Assembly: GCA_023386855.1 (NCBI GenBank)
Contig: JAEWIW010000051.1
Span: 1 to 7,847, forward strand
DNA from: Bacteroidota bacterium
GTDB taxonomy: Bacteria > Bacteroidota > Bacteroidia > Chitinophagales > Chitinophagaceae
Length of the DNA: 7,847 bases
Reading direction: 5' to 3'
A model generated the notes under the pieces. That model was not told the DNA's origin, ran no database searches, and saw nothing but the letters and a program-made list of their open reading frames with translations. The translations under genes were made by a program, and so were the position numbers. Positions 1 through 5,662 of this stretch are shown in pieces. Each line of letters starts with the position of its first letter. The stretch's first letter is position 1.

Positions 1-44
1 GCCTTTATTCCTACAATTGACCAATCAATAGCTAAAAGATTCAT
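1..44 (-). CDS. Possible 5' end of a gene running off the left edge (uncertain)
   Basis: Reading leftward from an ATG at 42-44, the minus strand is open to the edge and encodes MNLLAIDWSIVGIK. This hydrophobic start with Asp-Trp vaguely recalls the first membrane helix of solute transporters, but 14 residues are too few to assign a family, and Lys at position 14 is awkward for a helix. It would lie downstream of dxr on the same strand. No clear Shine-Dalgarno or good TAnnTTTG box precedes it. The plus strand is also open from 1 to a TGA at 61-63 and could instead be the tail of a convergent gene. I cannot decide between the two. Confidence 0.2.
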   Translation of the reverse strand, partial: MNLLAIDWSIVGIK

Positions 45-150
45 GTCTGGTGTAAATCGGTGATTTAAGAGTACCTGAATTTGGTAAAAATGCGAAATCC
101 CTGAAATCTAATGATAATACCGGCAATAATTAACAAAAATAATTTGGAAA

Positions 151-174
151 CCGTTGCCCTGCAGGGATCCGTTG
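151..174. repeat. Short palindrome flanked by direct repeats, downstream of dxr
   Basis: The 10-nt perfect palindrome CCCTGCAGGG (157-166) lies between two direct copies of CCGTTG (151-156 and 169-174), starting 11 nt past the dxr stop codon. As RNA it could form only a 3-bp GGG/CCC stem with a 4-nt loop. The T-run in the dxr direction lies roughly 20 nt away, so this is not a classic terminator. Its function is unknown. Confidence 0.3.
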
Positions 175-177
175 AAT

Positions 178-1332
178 TTATAATTTGATAAGGGAAGCTA
201 CATAACTGCGCGCTTCTCCATCACTTTCAAAATATTCTTCGAGCGTTGGCTTTTCAATGAACTGGACATATTCCATTGTCCTTTCAATCACATCGGTCAT
301 ATCCAAAAAACCGATACGATTACGCAGGAAGGCATATACCGCTACTTCATTGGCCGCGTTCATGACACAGGGCAGGTTTCCTCCCTTGAACAGTGCATCG
401 GTTGCCAGGGTTAGGTTCCTGAATGTTTTGGTATCAGGATCTTCGAAGGTCAGCTGGCTGGGTTTCCTGAAATCATATCGTGGAAAATCACTTTTGATCC
501 TGCCGGGAAAGGAAAGTGCGTACTGTATCGGCAGCTTCATATCGGGCAATCCCATCTGGGCCTTGATGCTCCCATCCTCAAATTGCACCATGCTATGGAT
601 AATACTTTGTGGATGCACCAGCACCTGTACCTGGTCGGGCTTAAGGTTGAACAGCCATTTGGCTTCAATCATTTCAAGCCCCTTATTCATCAGTGTAGCC
701 GAATCAATAGTGATCTTGGCACCCATGCTCCAGTTGGGATGCTGCAGGGCATGGTCGCGTTTTACATTCACTAAAAAATTTGGTTTCTTACCCAGGAACG
801 GTCCTCCAGACGCGGTCAACACCACTTTTTCCACCTTGTTCCTGCCCTCACCCACCAGGCATTGAAAGATGGCTGAATGTTCTGAATCCACGGGTATTAC
901 GGGAACCCTTTTCTCTACCGCCTTCTGCATCACGATATCTCCTGCCACCACCAGGGTTTCCTTATTGGCCAGGGCAACTGCTTTGCCCGATTCCAGTGCC
1001 ATCAGGGTTGGCTTGAGCCCTGCAAAACCTACGATTGCTGCCAGCATCATGTCATAAACATCCATGGAAGCTACTTCTTCCAGCGATTGCTCCCCTGCAA
1101 ATACTTTTACATCGGTGGATGCAAGTGCATCCCTGACTTTCTGGAATTTTTTTTCATCCCCGATCACCACGATATTCGGGTTGAAACGGATGGCCTGGCG
1201 AACAAGAAGTTCATCATTATTCTGGGCTGTTAGCACTTCCACAGAAAACAAGTCGGGGTTGGAAGCAATAACTTCCAATGCCTGGGTTCCGATGGACCCT
1301 GTAGAGCCAAATATCGCAATACGTTTTGTCAT
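178..1332 (-). CDS. dxr: 1-deoxy-D-xylulose 5-phosphate reductoisomerase
   Basis: This cytoplasmic enzyme converts 1-deoxy-D-xylulose 5-phosphate to 2-C-methyl-D-erythritol 4-phosphate with NADPH and a divalent metal, the first committed step of the MEP isoprenoid pathway. The 384 residues match the usual family length. Visible motifs are the N-terminal Rossmann NADPH loop GSTGSIG (9-15), NKETLVVAGD (123-132), the metal-binding PVDSEHSAIFQ (147-157, Asp149 and Glu151), TASGGPF (173-179), HPNWSMG (198-204), and SATLMNKGLEMIEAKW (211-226), which holds the substrate and metal ligands Asn216, Lys217 and Glu220. VHPQSIIHSMVQFEDGS (239-255) and NAANEVAV (325-332) follow. All expected catalytic residues are present. 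The ATG at 1330-1332 puts the first beta strand right at the N terminus, so the start is well supported. It lies 40 nt downstream of the GH3 gene and may be co-transcribed with it or use its own -7 box. Confidence 0.97.
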   Translation of the reverse strand: MTKRIAIFGSTGSIGTQALEVIASNPDLFSVEVLTAQNNDELLVRQAIRFNPNIVVIGDEKKFQKVRDALASTDVKVFAGEQSLEEVASMDVYDMMLAAIVGFAGLKPTLMALESGKAVALANKETLVVAGDIVMQKAVEKRVPVIPVDSEHSAIFQCLVGEGRNKVEKVVLTASGGPFLGKKPNFLVNVKRDHALQHPNWSMGAKITIDSATLMNKGLEMIEAKWLFNLKPDQVQVLVHPQSIIHSMVQFEDGSIKAQMGLPDMKLPIQYALSFPGRIKSDFPRYDFRKPSQLTFEDPDTKTFRNLTLATDALFKGGNLPCVMNAANEVAVYAFLRNRIGFLDMTDVIERTMEYVQFIEKPTLEEYFESDGEARSYVASLIKL

Positions 1333-1360
1333 GATACTAGATAGGTTAACATGGGGCGTG

Positions 1361-1368
1361 CAAACTTA
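1361..1368 (-). promoter_or_regulatory. Candidate Bacteroidota -7 box upstream of dxr
   Basis: On the minus strand this reads TAAGTTTG, a perfect match to TAnnTTTG. It lies in the 40-nt gap between the GH3 stop codon and the dxr ATG and would give a leader of about 20-25 nt. No TTTG is found about 19 nt upstream; that position is inside the end of the GH3 coding region. The match rests on the -7 element alone and could be chance. Confidence 0.4.
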
Positions 1369-1372
1369 AGCA

Positions 1373-2872
1373 TTAAACCAATAATAGGAAGGATTCCAGC
1401 GCTGTAGCCAGTTTACGGTCATTACTTAACCTGGGCACTTTATTCTGACCTCCCAGTTTGCCAATACTTTTCATATAGTCGATAAAACCGTTCTTCCTGA
1501 CCATCCTCACCTGAAGGGGCTGAAGGATATTGCCACGGATAAGATCATCATAATAGATATTCTTCTGGCGGAGATTCTGGTCAACCTTTTCGGCAAAGGC
1601 TTGCAGGTTGGAGGGTGTATTCTCGAATTCCACGAACCACTCGTGGTACGATTTGCCGCCTTCCTGGCTTACCATGGGCGCCACTGTAAATTCATTTACG
1701 TGGATCCCTTCTTCCTGGGCGGCTTTCATCAGGCTGTATTCCACTTCTTCACCGATCACATGTTCACCGAAAGCACTGATAAAATGCTTTACCCTTCCGG
1801 TAACCACCAGCCTGTAAGGCTCGGTGGACACGAATTTCACGGTATCACCGATATTATATCCCCACAATCCCGCATTGTTATTGATGATCAGCGCATAGTT
1901 CTCTCCCACTTTAACATCTTTCAAGCTAAGGCGGGTTGGATTTTGCGAGAAAATTTCCGCGGCAGGGATAAATTCAAAGAAGATACCGCTGTTCGTATTC
2001 AGTAATAACCCCTCCGTTTCCTGTGAATCCTGGAAAGCCATAAATCCTTCGGATGCAGGAAAGGTTTCAATAGTTGGAATCTTTTTTCCAATGCTTTCAA
2101 ACAGCCGGGAACGGTAAGGCTCAAAATTCACCCCTCCATGCACCAGCACGGAAAAATTCGGGAAAAGGTCCTTTACCGGTTTGCCGGTTAAAGCAATGAG
2201 CCGGTCGAAATACATCTGCATCCATGGTGGAATACCGCTGATCAGCGTCATATCCTGTTTCATGGTTTCCTGTACAATCCGGTCCAGTTTGGTTTCCCAG
2301 TCTTCAATACAATTGGTTTCGTAAGAAGGAAGCTGGTTCTTTCTAAGGTAACTGGGAACATGGTGATTGACGATGCCGCTGAGCCTGCCAGTAGGGATAC
2401 CTGCTATTCTTTCCAGCTCGGGGGAACCGGAAAGAAAGATCATTTTGCCATTGGTGAAAGCGGTATTGCCCGACTCGGCAATATGGCATAGCAGCGCATT
2501 TCGTGCCGTATTGATATGGTTGGAAATGGAATCCTTTGAAATGGGAATATATTTCACACCGCTGGTGGTACCAGAAGTTTTGGCAAAATAAATAGGTTTA
2601 CCCTTCCACAACACGTTTTCACTTCCCTGCTTAACCTTTTCTATATATGGCTTGAACTGCTCATAATCCCGGATGGGAACGGCCTGCCGGAAATCCTCGT
2701 ATGATTTGACCTGTTCTAACTTATGATCCCGGCCAAAACTGGTTTTAGCGCCAACCTTGATGAGCTCATCCAGTATCGCTTTCTGGTCGGCCACTGCGGT
2801 GAACATGCTTTTTTTAATACCTTTTGCGATGTAACTTGCGAACGGTTTTGCCAGGAACGATTTGATCTTCAT
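1373..2872 (-). CDS. GH3 auxin-responsive-promoter family protein (putative acyl-adenylating amido synthetase)
   Basis: This 499-residue protein belongs to the GH3 family, members of the ANL adenylating superfamily. Plant GH3 enzymes activate carboxylic acids such as auxin or jasmonate with ATP and join them to amino acids. The sequence shows the ATP-binding loop TSGTTSGVK (99-107), GGVNFEPY (246-253), ETFPASEGF (269-277), a beta-strand core FFEFIP (298-303), GLWGYNIGDTV (335-345), the hinge-region VVTGRVKHFISAFGEHV (356-372), and the C-terminal subdomain with the conserved GKLGGQNKVPRLSNDR (471-486). The adenylation site looks complete and the length is normal for bacterial members, so the protein is probably active. 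The acyl and amine substrates of the bacterial members are not known and cannot be read here. The ATG at 2870-2872 follows a -7 box by 19 nt, with no Shine-Dalgarno at normal spacing. dxr follows 40 nt downstream on the same strand; a metabolic link to isoprenoids is only a guess. Confidence 0.93.
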   Translation of the reverse strand: MKIKSFLAKPFASYIAKGIKKSMFTAVADQKAILDELIKVGAKTSFGRDHKLEQVKSYEDFRQAVPIRDYEQFKPYIEKVKQGSENVLWKGKPIYFAKTSGTTSGVKYIPISKDSISNHINTARNALLCHIAESGNTAFTNGKMIFLSGSPELERIAGIPTGRLSGIVNHHVPSYLRKNQLPSYETNCIEDWETKLDRIVQETMKQDMTLISGIPPWMQMYFDRLIALTGKPVKDLFPNFSVLVHGGVNFEPYRSRLFESIGKKIPTIETFPASEGFMAFQDSQETEGLLLNTNSGIFFEFIPAAEIFSQNPTRLSLKDVKVGENYALIINNNAGLWGYNIGDTVKFVSTEPYRLVVTGRVKHFISAFGEHVIGEEVEYSLMKAAQEEGIHVNEFTVAPMVSQEGGKSYHEWFVEFENTPSNLQAFAEKVDQNLRQKNIYYDDLIRGNILQPLQVRMVRKNGFIDYMKSIGKLGGQNKVPRLSNDRKLATALESFLLLV

Positions 2873-2891
2873 AGTTTCTTATATGCTCCGG

Positions 2892-2899
2892 CAAACCTA
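2892..2899 (-). promoter_or_regulatory. Candidate -7 box for the GH3-dxr transcription unit
   Basis: The minus strand reads TAGGTTTG, a perfect TAnnTTTG, 19 nt before the GH3 ATG. The leader would be only about 15 nt. No TTTG or TTG occurs at the expected distance upstream, where the sequence is merely T-rich. Its position in the divergent intergenic region and the exact -7 match support it. Confidence 0.5.
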
Positions 2900-2992
2900 G
2901 GAAAACTAATTTGGAAAACTTAATCCAATCAAAGGAATGACCAGCCGGAAGAAATGGATCTCTTAACCGGATAAATTTGTTTTGATTTTTCT

Positions 2993-3023
2993 TTTGGTTA
3001 TTTATTTCAATACCCTACCTTTG
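2993..3023 (+). promoter_or_regulatory. Bacteroidota-type promoter for rplU-rpmA
   Basis: TTTG at 2993-2996 is followed after exactly 19 nt by TACCTTTG at 3016-3023, matching the phylum consensus TTTG-N19-TAnnTTTG in both elements and in spacing. The inferred transcription start is a few bases past 3023, giving a leader of about 15-20 nt before the rplU ATG. That is too short for a long structured autoregulatory leader. It is the best promoter in the window. Confidence 0.8.
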
Positions 3024-3045
3024 CACTCCTAATTTTTGGAAATTT

Positions 3046-3348
3046 ATGTTCGCAGTTGTAAAAATAGCCGGTCAGCAATTCAGGGTCCAGAAGGATCAAA
3101 CCTTGTATGTTCCCCGTGTTTCAGGAAATGCGGGAGATGCTGTAGAGTTCTCTGATGTCCTCTTCACCACAGGTGATGATGGTAAATCAAGTTTTGTTGA
3201 TGTTAAGGCTACCGTGAAAGCGGAGATCCTTGGACAGGTTCAGGGTGATAAAGTGATAGCCTTTAAAATGAAAAGGCGTAAAGGTTTCCGTAAGAAGCAC
3301 GGTCACCGCACCCAGTATACCAAGATTCGCATCAGCGAAATCGCGTAG
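3046..3348 (+). CDS. rplU: 50S ribosomal protein bL21
   Basis: bL21 is a 23S rRNA-binding protein of the large ribosomal subunit. The 100-residue product has the typical length. It shows the N-terminal FAVVKIAGQQFRV (2-14) with the family's GxQFRV core, and the C-terminal basic signature around KMKRRKGFRKKHGHRTQYTK (75-94), which contacts rRNA. The ATG is preceded by an AT-rich stretch without a Shine-Dalgarno, as is common in Bacteroidota. A consensus promoter lies directly upstream and rpmA follows after 39 nt, the pairing conserved across most bacteria. Nothing in the sequence is unusual. Confidence 0.98.
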   Translation: MFAVVKIAGQQFRVQKDQTLYVPRVSGNAGDAVEFSDVLFTTGDDGKSSFVDVKATVKAEILGQVQGDKVIAFKMKRRKGFRKKHGHRTQYTKIRISEIA

Positions 3349-3387
3349 TAACTCATTTGATCAAACTCATTGAAAAAATAATTTTTT

Positions 3388-3645
3388 ATGGCTCACAAGA
3401 AAGGTGAAGGTAGTGTAAAAAACGGCCGTGACTCCCATAGCAAGCGCCTTGGAGTTAAGATTTACGGAGGTCAGCCCGCATTGGCTGGAAACATCATCGT
3501 TCGTCAGCGTGGTACCCAATACCATCCTGGCAAGAACATCGGCGTAGGAAGGGATTATACCCTTTTCGCACTGGCTGATGGCGTGGTTGAATTCAGGAAA
3601 ACCCGCGAAGCCAAGACCATCGTTAGCGTGGTTCCTGCTTCTTAA
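3388..3645 (+). CDS. rpmA: 50S ribosomal protein bL27
   Basis: bL27 is a large-subunit protein whose flexible N-terminal tail reaches toward the peptidyl-transferase centre. The 85-residue sequence begins [16 protein letters not shown] (1-16) and contains GVKIYGGQ (22-29), the family signature [16 protein letters not shown] (33-48), and [14 protein letters not shown] (52-65). The mature-type N terminus starts directly at MAHKK, so there is no sign of the cleavable N-terminal extension known from Firmicutes. It is 39 nt downstream of rplU and surely co-transcribed. The gap holds a small palindrome TTTGATCAAA (3356-3365) between two ACTCAT copies. The start ATG follows an A/T run without a Shine-Dalgarno. 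Confidence 0.98.
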   Translation: MAHKKGEGSVKNGRDSHSKRLGVKIYGGQPALAGNIIVRQRGTQYHPGKNIGVGRDYTLFALADGVVEFRKTREAKTIVSVVPAS

Positions 3646-3680
3646 TTTGACCCGGGTTGAAAAACTTTTGGTTATTAAGA

Positions 3681-3716
3681 TTAATGTTTAATTTTATTAA
3701 CATTAAATTCTTTTTT
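3681..3716 (+). terminator. AT-rich intrinsic terminator after rpmA
   Basis: TTAATGTT (3681-3688) pairs with AACATTAA (3699-3706). Inside it, AAT (3690-3692) pairs with ATT (3696-3698), with one bulged T and a TTT loop. A run of six T follows at 3711-3716. The shape suits an intrinsic terminator for the rplU-rpmA unit, but the stem has very few G-C pairs, so its strength is uncertain and read-through into the next gene is possible. Confidence 0.5.
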
Positions 3717-3738
3717 ACTAACCATTAAATTTCAACTC

Positions 3739-3930
3739 ATGGCAACAAAGAAAAAGGCCGCTCCTAAAAAGGCCGCAACAAAGAAATCTGCCACTAAAGT
3801 AGCCCGCAAGGCTGCTCCAAAAAAAGCTGCAAAGAAAACCGCTAAAAAAGTGGCCAAAAAAGCAGCTCCAAAAAAGGCAATAAAGAAAGTCGCTAAAAAA
3901 GCCGCTCCCAAAAAGGCCGCAAAAGCCTGA
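3739..3930 (+). CDS. Lysine/alanine-rich histone H1-like protein
   Basis: This 63-residue protein consists of 26 Lys, 22 Ala, 4 Pro and a few Thr, Val, Ser, Ile and Arg, with no Asp, Glu, Cys or aromatic residue. It is therefore very basic and probably unfolded alone. KAAPKKA occurs four times (6-12, 24-30, 41-47, 54-60), with KK(T)AKKVAK linkers between. The composition resembles the C-terminal tail of eukaryotic histone H1 and bacterial H1-like proteins such as chlamydial Hc1/Hc2 and Bordetella BpH1, which bind and compact DNA. A nucleoid role, or RNA or ribosome binding, is inferred from charge only. The frame is real rather than chance: the repeat units differ at synonymous third positions, the ATG is in the right place, and a strong terminator follows 20 nt after the stop. 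The start lacks a Shine-Dalgarno. Confidence 0.85.
   Translation: MATKKKAAPKKAATKKSATKVARKAAPKKAAKKTAKKVAKKAAPKKAIKKVAKKAAPKKAAKA
3757..3918 (+). repeat. Four AAPKKA-coding repeats within the H1-like gene
   Basis: Copies of an 18-nt unit encoding AAPKKA lie at 3757-3774, 3811-3828, 3862-3879 and 3901-3918. Start-to-start spacings are 54, 51 and 39 nt. The copies differ mainly at third codon positions (Ala GCC/GCT/GCA, Pro CCT/CCA/CCC, Lys AAA/AAG). This indicates old duplication held by protein-level selection rather than recent slippage. Runs of up to seven A could still favour slippage. Confidence 0.8.
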
Positions 3931-3933
3931 CAA

Positions 3934-3949
3934 AAGGAGTAAGATAATG
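3934..3949 (+). promoter_or_regulatory. Shine-Dalgarno-like AAGGAG followed by an ATG, just before the terminator
   Basis: AAGGAG (3934-3939) lies 7 nt before an ATG (3947-3949) that is in frame with the PolX-like gene. It is the only strong Shine-Dalgarno match next to an ATG noticed in this window. A product from this start would carry 22 extra residues, including a run of Phe and Leu coded by the terminator's T-tract, which no PolX-type protein would be expected to have. It could be chance, a remnant, or a translated leader that opens the terminator hairpin. Confidence 0.3.
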
Positions 3950-3950
3950 G

Positions 3951-3980
3951 AAAGTCCCGCTGGTCGGGACTTTTTCTTTT
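3951..3980 (+). terminator. Strong intrinsic terminator after the H1-like gene
   Basis: AAAGTCCCG (3951-3959) and CGGGACTTT (3965-3973) form a perfect 9-bp stem with the 5-nt loop CTGGT. A T-rich run (TTTTTCTTTT, beginning in the 3' arm at 3971) follows. This is a textbook Rho-independent terminator ending the H1-like transcript. It should also insulate the PolX-like gene starting at 4013. Confidence 0.92.
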
Positions 3981-4012
3981 TCCTATTTTTACCCTTCATC
4001 AATCCTGGATTA

Positions 4013-5662
4013 ATGGATAATTATTTTATTGCCGACCAGTTTTCCATGCTTTCTAAATTGATGGATATCCATGGCGACAACTCCTTTAAATCGAAATCAT
4101 ATAGCGTAGCTGCTTTTAATATTGAAAAGCTTCCTGTTCAACTCAACAGTATTCCCCGTGAAGAGATCTTTTCGCAAAAAGGAATTGGCGATTCAGTTGG
4201 AAAAAAAGTGATCGAGATCCTTGACCATGGCCACCTGAAGGCATTATTGGAATACGTGGAGAAGACACCGCAGGGTGTTTTGGAAATGATGAACATCAAG
4301 GGTCTTGGCCCAAAGAAAATTGCCACCATATGGAAAGAAATGGAAATTGAATCGCTTGGAGAACTGCTCTATGCCTGCAATGAAAACCGGCTGGCCCGAT
4401 ATAAAGGATTTGGCGAGAAAACCCAGCAGAGCGTTCAGCAGTCGATCAATTTCTATCTTAAAAGCAAGGGCAGTCATCTCTATGCTGAAGTGGAACAATA
4501 TGCAGTTACTATTAATAAAATACTGGAAGAACAATTTCCTCAAACCAAAATGACTGGCGCTTTTCGCCGGCAGGCCGAGATCATTGATTCCCTCGAATGG
4601 GTAACCACCGCATCGGTAAAAGAGCTTACCGATTTTTTTTCTTCGAAGGGATATGAGACAGTTGACACAGATGCTACATTATCTTCCTTCAGGGGTGAAG
4701 AAAATGTACTGCTGAACTTTCATTCGGTCGACCAGCGGGTATTTTATAAAAAACTTTTTGAAACCAGTTGCAGCGAATCATTCCTGGAAGCCTGGAATAA
4801 ACAGGCTCCTGTTGCTGACGATATGTATACCTCCGAAGAGGATATTTTCACCCAAGCAGGCAAGCCCTTTCTTCCCCCCTATCTCCGTGAAGTTCCTTCG
4901 GTACTGGATCGATGGAAGGATAACTATGAGCATCCTATCCAGGCGAATGACATCCGTGGAATTATTCATTCGCATAGCACCTGGAGCGATGGTTCACATA
5001 CCCTCATAGAAATGGCCAGGGCCTGCATGGAAAAAGGCTATGAATACCTGGTGATCAGCGACCATTCCAAATCGGCTTTTTATGCCAATGGATTACAGGA
5101 AGAAAGAATACTGCAGCAACACCAGCAGATCGATGAACTGAATGAACGCTTTGCCCCTTTTAAAATATTTAAAAGCATTGAATCGGATATACTGTATGAT
5201 GGATCACTGGATTATGCCGACGAAGTATTGAAGAGTTTCGACCTGGTCATTGCATCAGTTCACTCGAATTTAAAAATGGCGGAAGACAAAGCCATGATGC
5301 GATTGATAAAAGCAATTGAAAATCCCTATACTACTATACTTGGACATATGACCGGTCGTTTGCTTTTAAGCAGGCCGGGTTACCCTGTTGATCATTATCG
5401 CATTATTGATGCCTGCAAAGCCAATAACGTGGTGATTGAACTCAATGCCAACCCGCGCCGACTGGATATGGATTGGCGATATATTGATTATGCGCTTGAT
5501 AAAGGCGTTATGATTTCCATTGACCCCGATGCACACGATACCAGTGAATTTGACCTTTGCCGGTATGGAGTGCTGATGGCCCAGAAAGCCGGGGTGAGAA
5601 AGGAAAATAATTTAAGCAGCATGGGGTTAAAAGAATTTGAAGCTTATTTACACCACCTTTAA
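4013..5662 (+). CDS. PolX-family protein: HhH region, degenerate polymerase domain, intact PHP nuclease domain
   Basis: This 549-residue protein follows the bacterial PolX plan (DNA repair polymerase plus 3'-5' exonuclease). Residues 1-150 are a Pol-beta-like 8-kDa domain with helix-hairpin-helix motifs KGIGDSVGKK (56-65), KGLGPKKIA (96-104) and KGFGEKTQQ (131-139). Residues 155-300 match the polymerase palm and fingers in order (GAFRRQAE 182-189; SEEDIFTQAGKPFLPPYLRE 274-293). However, the catalytic GDxD is DSLE (192-195), and the third Asp position appears to be Asn235. The C-terminal PHP domain is complete: HSHSTWSDG (319-327), SDHS (349-352), IESD (389-392), SVH (415-417), GHMTGR (444-449), and DPDAH (504-508). 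It is probably a metal-dependent DNA nuclease or phosphatase rather than a polymerase. I chose the ATG at 4013 because the upstream in-frame ATG (3947) makes the coding region span the terminator. The 3' end overlaps the kinase gene by 15 nt. Confidence 0.92.
   Translation: MDNYFIADQFSMLSKLMDIHGDNSFKSKSYSVAAFNIEKLPVQLNSIPREEIFSQKGIGDSVGKKVIEILDHGHLKALLEYVEKTPQGVLEMMNIKGLGPKKIATIWKEMEIESLGELLYACNENRLARYKGFGEKTQQSVQQSINFYLKSKGSHLYAEVEQYAVTINKILEEQFPQTKMTGAFRRQAEIIDSLEWVTTASVKELTDFFSSKGYETVDTDATLSSFRGEENVLLNFHSVDQRVFYKKLFETSCSESFLEAWNKQAPVADDMYTSEEDIFTQAGKPFLPPYLREVPSVLDRWKDNYEHPIQANDIRGIIHSHSTWSDGSHTLIEMARACMEKGYEYLVISDHSKSAFYANGLQEERILQQHQQIDELNERFAPFKIFKSIESDILYDGSLDYADEVLKSFDLVIASVHSNLKMAEDKAMMRLIKAIENPYTTILGHMTGRLLLSRPGYPVDHYRIIDACKANNVVIELNANPRRLDMDWRYIDYALDKGVMISIDPDAHDTSEFDLCRYGVLMAQKAGVRKENNLSSMGLKEFEAYLHHL

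Noticed and set aside
157..166. CCCTGCAGGG palindrome as the dxr terminator
   Set aside because: The possible stem is only 3 bp with a 4-nt loop, and the T-run lies roughly 20 nt away.
257..865. A 202-codon open frame on the plus strand inside dxr
   Set aside because: It is antisense to a well-conserved gene, shows no recognisable domain and has a composition typical of a shadow frame.
1601..2005. A 134-codon plus-strand open frame inside the GH3 gene
   Set aside because: It is antisense to conserved GH3 coding sequence and has no family resemblance of its own.
3726..3733. TAAATTTC as a -7 box for the H1-like gene
   Set aside because: It lacks the final G, has no -33 partner, and would give an almost leaderless transcript. 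Read-through from rpmA is equally likely.
3984..3991. TATTTTTA as a -7 box for the PolX-like gene
   Set aside because: It overlaps the T-rich tail of the terminator, lacks the final G, and has no TTTG 19 nt upstream. The true promoter of this gene is unclear.
3718..4002. A 94-codon minus-strand frame rich in Phe, Gly, Leu and Cys
   Set aside because: It is the complement of the Lys/Ala repeat codons. Its length comes from the repeat composition, not from selection.
3947..4012. N-terminal extension of the PolX-like protein from the ATG at 3947
   Set aside because: The 22 extra codons are the terminator hairpin and its T-tract, giving a Phe/Leu run. The HhH domain homology begins right after the ATG at 4013.
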